Part shown: positions 7,970 through 16,642 of the stretch, piece after piece
How the letters are laid out: the number at the start of each line of letters is the position of its first letter
Position numbering within the stretch: the first letter of the stretch is position 1
DNA from: a virus
IMG/VR virus record: IMGVR_UViG_3300017742_001896
Span: 1 to 44,690 of that record
Direction: 5' to 3' (one strand)
Length of the DNA: 44,690 bases
Made by a program: the position numbers and the translations under genes
Notes under the pieces: generated by a model
Database searches by the model: none
Seen by the model: the letters and a program-made list of their open reading frames with translations, nothing else
What the model was told of the DNA's origin: nothing

Positions 7970-9243
7970 ACCAACACCTTTGCGGCAATATTAGGAAATG
8001 TACTAATCCAGTTTGTATTTCTATTGCGGTCCATAGTATCGTTAAATTCTCTAAATCTACTCAGTAACTTTTGTCTCTTTTTTTCTTCCATTGCATCAGA
8101 TTCTAATAATTTAATTGCTTGCTGTACTCCATGATTCCAATATAAGTTTAAGTTATCGTAATGAGGATCATAATTTTTAAGTCTATCAGCGGCTTCTTGT
8201 CTTACTTGTTTATCTACTATACGAATATCTAAGTACGGGGGATTATCTAAGACTATGGGAGACCATATATAAAGTAAGTTTTGCTCTTTGTGATTATTTT
8301 TAAACTGTACAACCCAATCTAAAATTTGTGGAATATCATCATAATTATAATTTTGTAATACAGTATAATGTTTTATTTTCCATGTATGGGGAAGTTTATA
8401 CCACAGTTTGTTTATGTTCTTTTCTACATGATCCCATTTAGTTGGGAATCTAATATATTCGTTTCTATCATACACACTGTCTATACTGATCTGCACTTCT
8501 CCGTTTTTAAACTGAGTAAGTGTATTGTAAAAATCTTCGTTCCAATGTGTTAAGTTTGTTGTTAGTGCAACATAACATTCATCATTGCCACTGCGGAGTA
8601 TTATATTCATTATTTCTATATTGCGCCGTATAAGTGTTGGCTCGCCTCCAGTCAAATAAAGTCTTTTAAGTGTTGGAGCAAGTTTTTGTATTGTATTGTC
8701 AAAGTCTTTACTTTGCCACCAATTCATGTTACTAGCACTTGCCATGTTAATTTCTTTTGTCCATTCGTCACGAATCCAACCAGGCAAACTATGATCTGTA
8801 TCTAATATTTTCATACGCTCATCATGTATTCTATCACTGCTTAGACTCCAACAGCTATTACATCTTAAATTGCAAAAATTACCCAATCTCAGTTCTAAAC
8901 TGTTTGGCAATGGAGGTCTACTGTGCATACTACTATCACGCCTTAGTCCGATATCGTTGTATTCAGTAAAAGCACTTTGTCTACTGCTTTGTATTCCTAA
9001 ATCTTCTAAACGCCAACATACATCACACGCTTTAGGCTTTTCACCTTTTAGTAATTGTGATCTTATATCTACCATATAATCACTATACCAAATCTCTTCT
9101 ATACTGTTAGTGCCAAAATTAAATTCGCTACCGTCGGTATTTTTTGCATGTATGTTTTCTGTAATGCTACAACACAACTTCACACTGCCTTCAGTATTGC
9201 TGTTTAAATTTACAAAAGGATGTAAGCAAAAAGTTTTACTCAT
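7966..9243 (-). CDS. Radical SAM enzyme with N-terminal twitch-like domain (copy 2)
   Basis: The 425-residue chain carries C124-x3-C128-x2-C131 (FCNLRCNSC) and a TGGEP motif at 198-202. The N-terminal cysteine set is C6, C24-C25, C73 and C76, the last pair in CDVCW, the same spacing as in the other twitch-like copies. The C-terminal 200 residues contain a radical-SAM-type partial barrel (DSVYDRNEYIRFP is the recognisable substrate-side strand) and a helical tail rich in aromatic and charged residues. The start at 9241-9243 overlaps the upstream stop (ATGA) and has GAGG seven bases ahead. It is closest by eye to the copy at 5444-6670. Function beyond radical chemistry cannot be read from the sequence. 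Confidence 0.85.
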   Translation of the reverse strand: MSKTFCLHPFVNLNSNTEGSVKLCCSITENIHAKNTDGSEFNFGTNSIEEIWYSDYMVDIRSQLLKGEKPKACDVCWRLEDLGIQSSRQSAFTEYNDIGLRRDSSMHSRPPLPNSLELRLGNFCNLRCNSCWSLSSDRIHDERMKILDTDHSLPGWIRDEWTKEINMASASNMNWWQSKDFDNTIQKLAPTLKRLYLTGGEPTLIRRNIEIMNIILRSGNDECYVALTTNLTHWNEDFYNTLTQFKNGEVQISIDSVYDRNEYIRFPTKWDHVEKNINKLWYKLPHTWKIKHYTVLQNYNYDDIPQILDWVVQFKNNHKEQNLLYIWSPIVLDNPPYLDIRIVDKQVRQEAADRLKNYDPHYDNLNLYWNHGVQQAIKLLESDAMEEKKRQKLLSRFREFNDTMDRNRNTNWISTFPNIAAKVLV

Positions 9244-10493
9244 GCTAGTGCCTCTGCTAATTCAGGTATTGCTACACGCCAATCTTCATGTCTAATAGGA
9301 TCCCATTCTTCAAGCTGGTGAATAGTTTTTTCTAATAAGTCACTGCGATCTTCGCTGTGTAAAAAATTAAGCATACCTTCTGCACTGCGAACAAAGTTTT
9401 GTCCTGAATCATATTGAGGATGATTTTGAACCCAATGAATATGCTGTTCCCATTTAGCTGTAATTTTATCTTTGAATGTCTTAGGCAATACTTGCATACA
9501 AAAGTAATCAGGATCTAGTAAGTTGTTGATACGCATTTGTCCTACTTTAAGTAATCCTTTGTTTACCCAATCTTCGTGAAAGTCTGGTAAATGATATACG
9601 TTCATACAACTTACTGTTGGTGTAATATCAAAATTAATGTTAGGAGTTTGTTCCATCATTAGTTGTCTATTAGCAACTATGTCACTCCATACTGTGCCTT
9701 TTCTAATATATTCAGCACGACTTCCCATACCATCTAAACTTGCTGTACATTCTACACTTTTAAATTTTTTCCATAAGTCTAATACATTTTGTCTTTTGTA
9801 AGTAAGCTGACTAAAGTTGGTTGTATACAAAACATTTACTTCATGAGCTCTGTTAGTCTCAATCCAATAGTTCATAATTTTCCAATGCATATCAGTTACA
9901 AGCGGCTCACCGCCTGCCCAGTAAACTTCCTCAACAGTATCCAAGTAGGGCCAAAGTTCTTCTTCAAAGCCTTTTTTGTTTTTAAGTTGTATAAATTTTT
10001 GAGGTGCAATATCGTTAGGTACCTCACCAAACTTTTTCATAAAGTCGTCATACCATTGTGTACTAAATGTAGGACTGCAACTTCTACAACTCATATTACA
10101 TAAATTACTAAATCTAAAATCCATGTATGTGAAGTTTACATTATTGTGCGTTCCGTCTTGTTGTGTTTCAAGAGTTTTGCTATAGTGCTTTTCACCAAAC
10201 TTTTTGTTCATATTAATGCGTAGTGTATGTGCATCGCCGTCAGCTTCTAATCTATAACACCTTGTACAAGTAGGGTGTGGTTTGTCTGCTAGCATATTAA
10301 GTCTAAGTTTTTTAGCAACATCACTGTTCCATAATTCTTTAAGTGTACTTTGATTTGTATTTCCGTAATCTCCTTTAGCAGGATCTGCCAAACAACAAGG
10401 AAATGCACGACCATTGGGCCATACATGCATATGAATCCACGGAGCCATACAAAAGAATTTGCTCTCAGTTAGATTATACTTTTTGTCGTTCAT
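9240..10493 (-). CDS. Radical SAM enzyme with N-terminal twitch-like domain (copy 3)
   Basis: I choose the ATG at 10491-10493 (417 residues) over one two codons upstream: AGAGG at 10500-10504 sits six bases from the chosen ATG but directly against the upstream one, and the chosen ATG shares a base with the previous TAA. The radical SAM motif is C132-x3-C136-x2-C139 (LCNMSCRSC) and the GGEP motif is at 194-197. Twitch-like cysteines are C15, C33-C34, C76 and C79, with the block FCMAPWIHMHVWPNGRAFPCC around the first three. The same block is nearly repeated in the next gene upstream, so the two are recent paralogues. The conserved ASLDGMGSRAEYIRKGT strand follows the core. The substrate is unknown. 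Confidence 0.85.
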   Translation of the reverse strand: MNDKKYNLTESKFFCMAPWIHMHVWPNGRAFPCCLADPAKGDYGNTNQSTLKELWNSDVAKKLRLNMLADKPHPTCTRCYRLEADGDAHTLRINMNKKFGEKHYSKTLETQQDGTHNNVNFTYMDFRFSNLCNMSCRSCSPTFSTQWYDDFMKKFGEVPNDIAPQKFIQLKNKKGFEEELWPYLDTVEEVYWAGGEPLVTDMHWKIMNYWIETNRAHEVNVLYTTNFSQLTYKRQNVLDLWKKFKSVECTASLDGMGSRAEYIRKGTVWSDIVANRQLMMEQTPNINFDITPTVSCMNVYHLPDFHEDWVNKGLLKVGQMRINNLLDPDYFCMQVLPKTFKDKITAKWEQHIHWVQNHPQYDSGQNFVRSAEGMLNFLHSEDRSDLLEKTIHQLEEWDPIRHEDWRVAIPELAEALA

Positions 10494-11779
10494 TACCATC
10501 CTCTGTTAACCACTTTCTCATAGTGATCACCGTACTCTTTAAGTTTTTCCAACTCAGTATAGACTTCATAGCAATCGTTGTTACGGATTTTATCCATCCA
10601 ACGTTGTTCATCATGAAACCTGTCTATAAGTTGAGAATTATCTTCACTCCATAGATATTTAAGCAATCCGTCAATCATACTTTGTACTATTGAAGGATCA
10701 TACTTCCAATCTGGGTGTGCTATATGAAATGCACGTTCAATATATTCTTGATGTTCAATCCAACGCTTCTCAATACGTTTTTTCAATTCTTGTGGCATAA
10801 CAGTCATACTTAAATATTCAGGATGTGTAAGTAATGTGAGGTTGAACTCTATAGGATCTACTAGACCTTCTTCTATCCATTCTTTGTGAAAATCGGGCCA
10901 ATGTAGTGCATTAAAGATGCTAATAGTACTGCTTAAAAAGAATCTTGTATTAGGACTTTCTCTAATCATCTCTTTGCGATTTTTTACAATATCAGTCCAT
11001 ATTGTATCTTTACGCAAATATTCTGCACGTTGCCAATTATCATCTAAACTAGCACCCACATGTACATTACTGAACTTATTCCAGTAATCAAATATATAAC
11101 GTTTACCTAATCTAGTTTGTGTAAAATTGGTTGTATAACTTATTTTTAAATCAGTATTGCCTGACTCAATCCATGTGTCTAACATCTCATAATGCTCTTT
11201 GGTCATCAGAGGTTCGCCACCTGCAAAATAAGCATGTTTGACTTCACCTATTAAAGGGAGTGCTTGTTTCCAAAAACTCTTGGGTAATTGTAGTAGTGCA
11301 GGTCCATCATACTCGTGTCTTTTGATACTGTCTTGATACCAACTACTGCTAAATTTTACACTACAACTCAAACATCTTAGATTACAAAGATTATTAAATC
11401 TAACATCCCAATAGTATATTTTTGGATCGTCGTGACTTCCATCTGCACTAGTAGCTTCTGTCCTGTGAAAGTAATCTGCAAAGTTTTGGTTTAGTTCTCG
11501 TCTTAGTGTGTATTGATTACCTGCTTGTTCTTGTTGTATGCAACGTTCACAAGTTTGACTTGGCTTGTCAGCAAGCATATTAACACGCAACTCTTTCATT
11601 AGACTGCTATTCCACAAATCAGATATACTATTGTCTCTGATATTTCCTAACTTTCCACTGAAAGGTTTATCTTCATCTGGCAATACAACACAACAAGGAA
11701 ACGCTTCCCCACTGGGCCAAAGATGCATTGTTATCCAAGGTGCCATACAAAAGTTTTTACTATGTAACAGCTTAGACAT
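10493..11779 (-). CDS. Radical SAM enzyme with N-terminal twitch-like domain (copy 4)
   Basis: This 428-residue paralogue of the gene downstream has C132-x3-C136-x2-C139 (LCNLRCLSC), GGEP at 187-190 and N-terminal cysteines C11, C29-C30, C77 and C80. The N-terminal block FCMAPWITMHLWPSG and the strand ASLDDNWQRAEYLRKDT are shared with copy 3, as are the MLADKP and TC-x-RC segments. The ATG at 11777-11779 overlaps the upstream TAA by eight bases; the ribosome binding site is weak, so coupling to the upstream gene is likely. The pair could form a heterodimer or act on successive positions, but that is inference from duplication and adjacency only. Confidence 0.85.
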   Translation of the reverse strand: MSKLLHSKNFCMAPWITMHLWPSGEAFPCCVVLPDEDKPFSGKLGNIRDNSISDLWNSSLMKELRVNMLADKPSQTCERCIQQEQAGNQYTLRRELNQNFADYFHRTEATSADGSHDDPKIYYWDVRFNNLCNLRCLSCSVKFSSSWYQDSIKRHEYDGPALLQLPKSFWKQALPLIGEVKHAYFAGGEPLMTKEHYEMLDTWIESGNTDLKISYTTNFTQTRLGKRYIFDYWNKFSNVHVGASLDDNWQRAEYLRKDTIWTDIVKNRKEMIRESPNTRFFLSSTISIFNALHWPDFHKEWIEEGLVDPIEFNLTLLTHPEYLSMTVMPQELKKRIEKRWIEHQEYIERAFHIAHPDWKYDPSIVQSMIDGLLKYLWSEDNSQLIDRFHDEQRWMDKIRNNDCYEVYTELEKLKEYGDHYEKVVNRGW

Positions 11780-13454
11780 AGCCTATCTGATCCTTAAGTT
11801 CATCTTTGTCATAAATTTTTGTAGGTAAGTTTCTAATACGCCGCCAATTTAAAATACTTTTTGCTAGCTTTGGGTGTTGCCAAACAAAATCATCGTCCCA
11901 ATGAAACTCTACAGCGGTTCCATCTATAGTATCTTTCATTAGGTATTGCTTACATTCATTATTATATTCAATGTTTTTAATATCTTCTAATGTAGCACAC
12001 AAGTCGTAATACTGGCTCATTTCAGGGAACACTTGTTTAAAGTTAGTACCTCTTCTTTTATCTGTTGCTTTGATAAACAGTATAAAATTTCTTCTAGCAT
12101 CATCAATTTGTCTACACTGTAGATATTGATTCTCATCAGTTTGTCTTACTTTTCCTCTTTGTTCTACAATACTGTGCCAATAGCTAATTACCCTATCCCA
12201 CATTTTAACTTCTTCTTTACTAAAGTAATTACTCCAAACTGTATCATGGTGATGTTTTGTATATTTGTCTTGATTATTTGCCCAACTCCATTCTGCAAAA
12301 TATTCAGTAATATACTCAAAATAACTTTCGTAATCATCTGGTAACCCTATCAATGAAAACTGATTTGGTTCTGTACAGTGTGGAATATCAAATGTAATCT
12401 TAGGACAATATGCTCTGTTGTGTAACTTACCTCTCCAGTATCTTATTTTTTCTAAGAACTTGACGTAGCTTGTAACACTTAGTATATTGAATGTATTCAT
12501 TATCTTAACACCACTAAAAATATGCTCGTCGTGATGTTCTAATCCTCTCATTACACTTTCTAAATTTGTTTCAAATAAATCCAAGTCTAATCCATTCCTA
12601 GCATATGCGGCTTGATCGCCCCAACTTTCAACACTTGTGAATACTGCAAACTTTTTTATTTTTTTCTCTTTGAGTAACTTATCAACTTTTTGTATTAACC
12701 TATGTACAAGTTTGTTTTTAACATTTAGGTTAGTATTGAGTTGAAAAATCATATCTTTACAATCGTCCGATTGTTCTAACATGTCTAGCCATTTCCATAC
12801 GTTTTGCTGTAGTAATGGTTCACCACCAGTTACCCTAATTACTTTGAGATCTTTTCTTAAACTGGGCCACCATTCCCAAAATGCATCTACATAAGGATTG
12901 CTTGTTTCTTCGTAAATTTCTTGTTCTACCACTTGTAAGTGTTCTGCATTTTCCAGTGGTCCTTTTAGTTGCATCTCTTTCATCCAAGCACTGCTAGCCT
13001 TAGGATGACAGTATGCACACCGCATGTTGCACTCATTGCCAAAACTTATTTCTAAGTATGTAGGATTGTAATCATGTTTCCAACCATTTTCTAATATAAT
13101 TTTGTGTGCTTCGGGTGTTAGCAGTGTTTCGTTTTTACTTTTTATAATCCTATCACTTATGTGTTCTTCGCCCATTGCTTCAACACGCCAACAGTAGTTA
13201 CATTCGCTAGGTCTATTACCTTTAAGCATTTGTTCTCTTCTGTCTTTTTTAAACTGTGTATTGTGTAATGCACTCGGATTCTTTTTAATTTCCGCTAATG
13301 GAATTTTATGAGGTAACGGATGATAACAACTGTGTGTTTCACCTGTTTGTAAATATATTGTACTACTTAAAAACTTTGCTGTACACATGGTATCACAGCC
13401 GTACACTTTTTTCATTACGTCACGTTCAGTATAGTAATCAATATTTTTAAACAT
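11772..13454 (-). CDS. Radical SAM enzyme with N-terminal twitch-like domain, long form (copy 5)
   Basis: At 560 residues this is the longest radical SAM protein here. C142-x3-C146-x2-C149 (ECNMRCAYC) and TGGEP at 209-213 mark the core. Its N-terminal cysteine region is sparser than in copies 1 to 4: C20 and C24, a single C43 in place of the CC pair, then C85-x2-C88 (CNYCW). A central insert before the GGEP strand includes PYVDAFWEWWP near 187-197, which is repeated almost exactly in the next gene upstream, showing that the two are paralogues. The C-terminal extension of about 200 residues is rich in Trp, Tyr and His. The ATG at 13452-13454 overlaps the upstream TAA. The substrate is unknown. 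Confidence 0.85.
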   Translation of the reverse strand: MFKNIDYYTERDVMKKVYGCDTMCTAKFLSSTIYLQTGETHSCYHPLPHKIPLAEIKKNPSALHNTQFKKDRREQMLKGNRPSECNYCWRVEAMGEEHISDRIIKSKNETLLTPEAHKIILENGWKHDYNPTYLEISFGNECNMRCAYCHPKASSAWMKEMQLKGPLENAEHLQVVEQEIYEETSNPYVDAFWEWWPSLRKDLKVIRVTGGEPLLQQNVWKWLDMLEQSDDCKDMIFQLNTNLNVKNKLVHRLIQKVDKLLKEKKIKKFAVFTSVESWGDQAAYARNGLDLDLFETNLESVMRGLEHHDEHIFSGVKIMNTFNILSVTSYVKFLEKIRYWRGKLHNRAYCPKITFDIPHCTEPNQFSLIGLPDDYESYFEYITEYFAEWSWANNQDKYTKHHHDTVWSNYFSKEEVKMWDRVISYWHSIVEQRGKVRQTDENQYLQCRQIDDARRNFILFIKATDKRRGTNFKQVFPEMSQYYDLCATLEDIKNIEYNNECKQYLMKDTIDGTAVEFHWDDDFVWQHPKLAKSILNWRRIRNLPTKIYDKDELKDQIGYV

Positions 13455-14907
13455 TATGCTTTTCTTTCCAATCTAAGAACAACTGTGCAAACTCCGGAAA
13501 TGTATGACTAAAATCTGTTTTACGTCTATAGTCATGTGCTCCAAAGAATCTAACAAAATTTTCTTCCGCATCTTGTTTCTGCTGGTCGTTATCAAATCCT
13601 TGCTTCATAAATTCAATACTACGATCAAATCTTTCAATTTGATGTGGTTTGAATCCTATCCATCTACTAGCTCTGTGCCTGTCTTGATTCTCTTTCATAA
13701 ATGCTAAACACTCGTCAGCAAGATACCAATGACTCTTAGGCGTAAGCTGTAAACTTTGCCACTCCGGATGTCTTAACATAGGTGTATCCAAAAATACTTT
13801 ACTGTGACCATATACTACAATTTTACCACTATCATCTCTTCTACTTTTTGTTACATTGTGAATACGCTGTAATTCTAATATACCTTCCATTAAACGTTGT
13901 ATGCTAGGTAAACTAAGCATGTTGAACGTTACAATAAACGTTACCAATCCTTCGTCCACTCTAGTTAGATAATTATTTACATTGTTCCACATGCGATCAA
14001 AGTCTAATCCATGACGCATATATTCAGCTTGTCTACCCCATCCATCTACACTAACAAACATACGAAAACGTTTTAGTTTTTTATACTCACTTATGAAACT
14101 TACTTTATCAACAAAGTTATTCCACAATTTATCAGGTACACTACAATTTGTAGTTACAGCCATTTCTAAATCGTCTCTGCCATTGTCAATAACATGATCT
14201 AAAACTTTGAATGTATTTTTATCCATGAGCGGTTCTCCGCCTGTCATTCTAAAGTTTTTTAGTTTTGGATAAAGTTCCGGCCACCATTCCCAAAATGCAT
14301 CTACATAAGGATTGTGATCTCTATTTTTAATAGGATATTGTCCTATTTGTTTAAAGTAGTCAATGCTATTGTGAGGTACTTTGGTTGGATAAGGTCCATT
14401 TTGTTCAATATCTTCTGCCCACTTACTGCTTAGATGCGGACTACAATAATTACATGCTAAGTTGCAAGCATGATTAAAATTGATCTCCATGCTTGTAGGT
14501 TCTATATCGCCATCTGCACCTTTTTCTAATACATCTTTCCAACCAGCTTGTGCCCAAGGTTCGCTACTTCGATAGTGTCTATCACTATTAAAATTACGAT
14601 CCATCTTTTCAATATTCCAACAGTAGTCACACCCGCTAGGTTGTTCTCCTTTGAGCATCATAGCTCGTTGTTCTTTTTTCTCTGGTGTATTGTGTAATGC
14701 TTTTGGATTATTTTTTAGATCTTCTGCATTAATTTTATGTATAGGAGGTAGGTAGCAACTATTAGTTGTTCCATTGGTTAAATGAATACTGGTCCACAAC
14801 CATTTAGCCATACACATACTATCACTTATTTCAGCAAGTTTTGGCTTTACTAGTTGTGCGGCTGTTTCCGGATCTGGATCAAGTTCGTAATTGTTTGTGT
14901 TTGTCAT
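13447..14907 (-). CDS. Radical SAM enzyme with N-terminal twitch-like domain, long form (copy 6 of the radical SAM series, paralogue of copy 5)
   Basis: The 486-residue protein has C148-x3-C152-x2-C155 (ACNLACNYC), GGEP at 223-226, and N-terminal cysteines C32, C51 and C93-x2-C96 (CDYCW). It shares with the gene downstream the segments ALHNT near 70, MLKG-x-xPS-x-C-x-YCW near 84-97, and PYVDAFWEWWP at 200-210. VSVDGWGRQAEYMRHGLD is the equivalent of the conserved substrate-side strand. The ATG at 14905-14907 overlaps the TGA of the nucleotidyltransferase-cupin gene (ATGA). This is the first radical SAM gene to be transcribed, directly after a sugar-nucleotide enzyme, which is the best contextual hint that the series is linked to glycan chemistry. 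Confidence 0.85.
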   Translation of the reverse strand: MTNTNNYELDPDPETAAQLVKPKLAEISDSMCMAKWLWTSIHLTNGTTNSCYLPPIHKINAEDLKNNPKALHNTPEKKEQRAMMLKGEQPSGCDYCWNIEKMDRNFNSDRHYRSSEPWAQAGWKDVLEKGADGDIEPTSMEINFNHACNLACNYCSPHLSSKWAEDIEQNGPYPTKVPHNSIDYFKQIGQYPIKNRDHNPYVDAFWEWWPELYPKLKNFRMTGGEPLMDKNTFKVLDHVIDNGRDDLEMAVTTNCSVPDKLWNNFVDKVSFISEYKKLKRFRMFVSVDGWGRQAEYMRHGLDFDRMWNNVNNYLTRVDEGLVTFIVTFNMLSLPSIQRLMEGILELQRIHNVTKSRRDDSGKIVVYGHSKVFLDTPMLRHPEWQSLQLTPKSHWYLADECLAFMKENQDRHRASRWIGFKPHQIERFDRSIEFMKQGFDNDQQKQDAEENFVRFFGAHDYRRKTDFSHTFPEFAQLFLDWKEKHNV

Positions 14908-15677
14908 CGTCTTATGATGTCCTCTTCAATACAATTTTCACCATATTGTACTTCTAATATATGTGCAGGTTTATCACCTTCGTTGGTTACTTTATGCCAC
15001 CAATTATTCTGTATCACAAAGTTTGTGTGTTCAGTTAGCATTTGTATTTGCCAGTCTCCATTGGGAAATTCTAAGTTAATTGTAACATCACCTTTTAACA
15101 CATACCAATGTTCACTTCTCATTTTATGTTTCTGGTCGCTTAAACTAGCTCCTGGGTTAATAACTAATTCTTTTACTTTTATAGTTTTCTTATCATCTAA
15201 TACACGCCAGTAACCCCATTCACGTTCAGTCTTTTGTGTCCGCCATTCATCTAATATCCAACTGCTTGAATTCTTTTTATCATTGCCGCCAACTCCAAAT
15301 GCAAATTCTACATCTGGATGATTACCGTACTCTTCGTATTCTGGAGTTGTAGTATTGCTTCTATCTCCACCATTTGCAAATATTAATTTACCAGCGTTGG
15401 TACATAGTGCTAAAAATATTCCTTGATTCGCTGTATCATCACTATCATCAAATCCAATTATTTTATCTACTACTTCTAATTCTCTGATAATTGACGCACG
15501 TTCTGCAAAAGGCATGAACGCTTTTCCTTTTTTACGCATTAGCCATTCGTCACTGTTTACACCAACGACTAGCTTGTCGCCTAATGCTCTAGCGGCTTTG
15601 AAATATGCTATATGTCCACTGTGTAGAGGATCAAATCCGCCAGTAACCAGTACTGTAGATTTATTCGATACTGTCAT
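14904..15677 (-). CDS. Fusion of HldE/TagD-type nucleotidyltransferase and type II mannose-6-phosphate isomerase-like cupin
   Basis: Read from the ATG at 15675-15677, the protein has 257 residues. Residues 10-80 form a cytidylyltransferase-like domain: VTGGFDPLHSGH at 11-22 with the nucleotide-binding H19-x-G-H22, then VVGVNSDEWLMRKKG, as in heptose-1-phosphate adenylyltransferase (RfaE/HldE C-terminal half) and glycerol-phosphate cytidylyltransferase. Residues 154-257 form a cupin: WGYWRVL, then KHKMRSEHWYVLKGD at 183-197 and LEVQYGENCIEEDIIRR at the end, the diagnostic tail of mannose-6-phosphate isomerase type II and GDP-mannose pyrophosphorylase cupins. A single polypeptide could thus isomerise and activate a sugar phosphate. 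The start overlaps the upstream glycosyltransferase gene by 17 bases. A longer in-frame start at 15752 lies inside that gene and is unlikely. Confidence 0.82.
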   Translation of the reverse strand: MTVSNKSTVLVTGGFDPLHSGHIAYFKAARALGDKLVVGVNSDEWLMRKKGKAFMPFAERASIIRELEVVDKIIGFDDSDDTANQGIFLALCTNAGKLIFANGGDRSNTTTPEYEEYGNHPDVEFAFGVGGNDKKNSSSWILDEWRTQKTEREWGYWRVLDDKKTIKVKELVINPGASLSDQKHKMRSEHWYVLKGDVTINLEFPNGDWQIQMLTEHTNFVIQNNWWHKVTNEGDKPAHILEVQYGENCIEEDIIRR

Positions 15678-16638
15678 CAACTTGGTTTTCTCTAACCATT
15701 GCACCAAGTCTGTGTGGATTTTTATAAACCTTCTTAAAGAATCTACTAGCAACTTTGTCCATATCTGAAATTTCTAAATCTAGCTCACCGCGAAGATCTG
15801 CACCAAGTTCTACTGTTTTCTTTTTAAGTTTATCCCAATCCCATGTTACTCCAGTGTTCACACACATTTCAGTTCCGTCTTCAAACTCAGGAAATAATTC
15901 TGTATTAAAAAAGTTAGTTAACCAATCAAAATCTCTCACATTACGCCAGTCCCACTTGCGTCTTTCAACATTGGTCATATGACAACCTAGTCTTGCACCA
16001 TAAATTGCCCATAAACCGTTTGTTGCATCTTCGCCTACACTCATCCATACTAATAGTCTTTTGTAATTTTCGTGAAATATTTTTTTGATATCTTTTGCTT
16101 CAACTACATCTCCACCTTCTAATCCCATCTTTACGCCTTCACGAAAACCTGCTCTCCATGCTTGTAGTGGACTAGCATTGTTAGCAACATCACAATAGAT
16201 GTTATTCATTTGTACATACTGTATGTTCCAACAAAAATCAACCTGTGCGGCTTTATCACTTTCAGGAGCAGCTTCATGTGTACGCATCTTGTTTACTACG
16301 TCTACGGGCCAACATTTGATGCCGCCGTTGCCATATACCAATCCGTTTACTGCATTTTTTCCTGCCCAACTAATAACATCTGTATCCTTAATTCTTTCCA
16401 TGTCTAGTTCGACATTAAAGAAGTCATCTCTAACTACATTATCTGCATCAACTGTAACAAATCTATCTGTATCACTCATTGCCGCAGCCGCTTTGTGTGC
16501 GGCATCACTGCCCCATACTCCATGACTACGTTTTGCCCAAGGACATTTTTCTAATAGATGTGCATAATTTTGTTCAGCGTTTGGTTCGTCATAGCTGATG
16601 AAGACTATATCAAATTCTGTAATTGGTATTAGTGGCAT
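15661..16638 (-). CDS. GT-A glycosyltransferase-like protein
   Basis: The 325-residue protein starts with FDIVFISYDEPNAEQNY, a first Rossmann strand followed by an asparagine-rich turn, and then shows RFVTVDADNVVRDDFF at 59-74. D64-x-D66 is a DxD motif of the kind that coordinates a metal ion and the nucleotide-sugar diphosphate in GT-A enzymes. GNGGIKCWPVDVV follows as the acceptor-side segment. Proteins with this opening are found in T4-like cyanophages (recalled, not searched). It lies just upstream of the nucleotidyltransferase-cupin gene and four bases after the unknown gene at 16643. Transfer of a sugar activated by the neighbouring enzymes is inferred. The acceptor is unknown. Confidence 0.65.
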   Translation of the reverse strand: MPLIPITEFDIVFISYDEPNAEQNYAHLLEKCPWAKRSHGVWGSDAAHKAAAAMSDTDRFVTVDADNVVRDDFFNVELDMERIKDTDVISWAGKNAVNGLVYGNGGIKCWPVDVVNKMRTHEAAPESDKAAQVDFCWNIQYVQMNNIYCDVANNASPLQAWRAGFREGVKMGLEGGDVVEAKDIKKIFHENYKRLLVWMSVGEDATNGLWAIYGARLGCHMTNVERRKWDWRNVRDFDWLTNFFNTELFPEFEDGTEMCVNTGVTWDWDKLKKKTVELGADLRGELDLEISDMDKVASRFFKKVYKNPHRLGAMVRENQVDDSIE

Positions 16639-16642
16639 ATGG

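Noticed and set aside
5444-14907. Search for a small precursor peptide that the radical SAM enzymes could modify
   Set aside because: Genes overlap end to end, leaving no room for a separate short gene; none seen on the plus strand with start signals.
15678-15752. Upstream extension of the nucleotidyltransferase-cupin gene
   Set aside because: It lies fully inside the preceding glycosyltransferase gene, and the family begins near the GGFDPLH motif.
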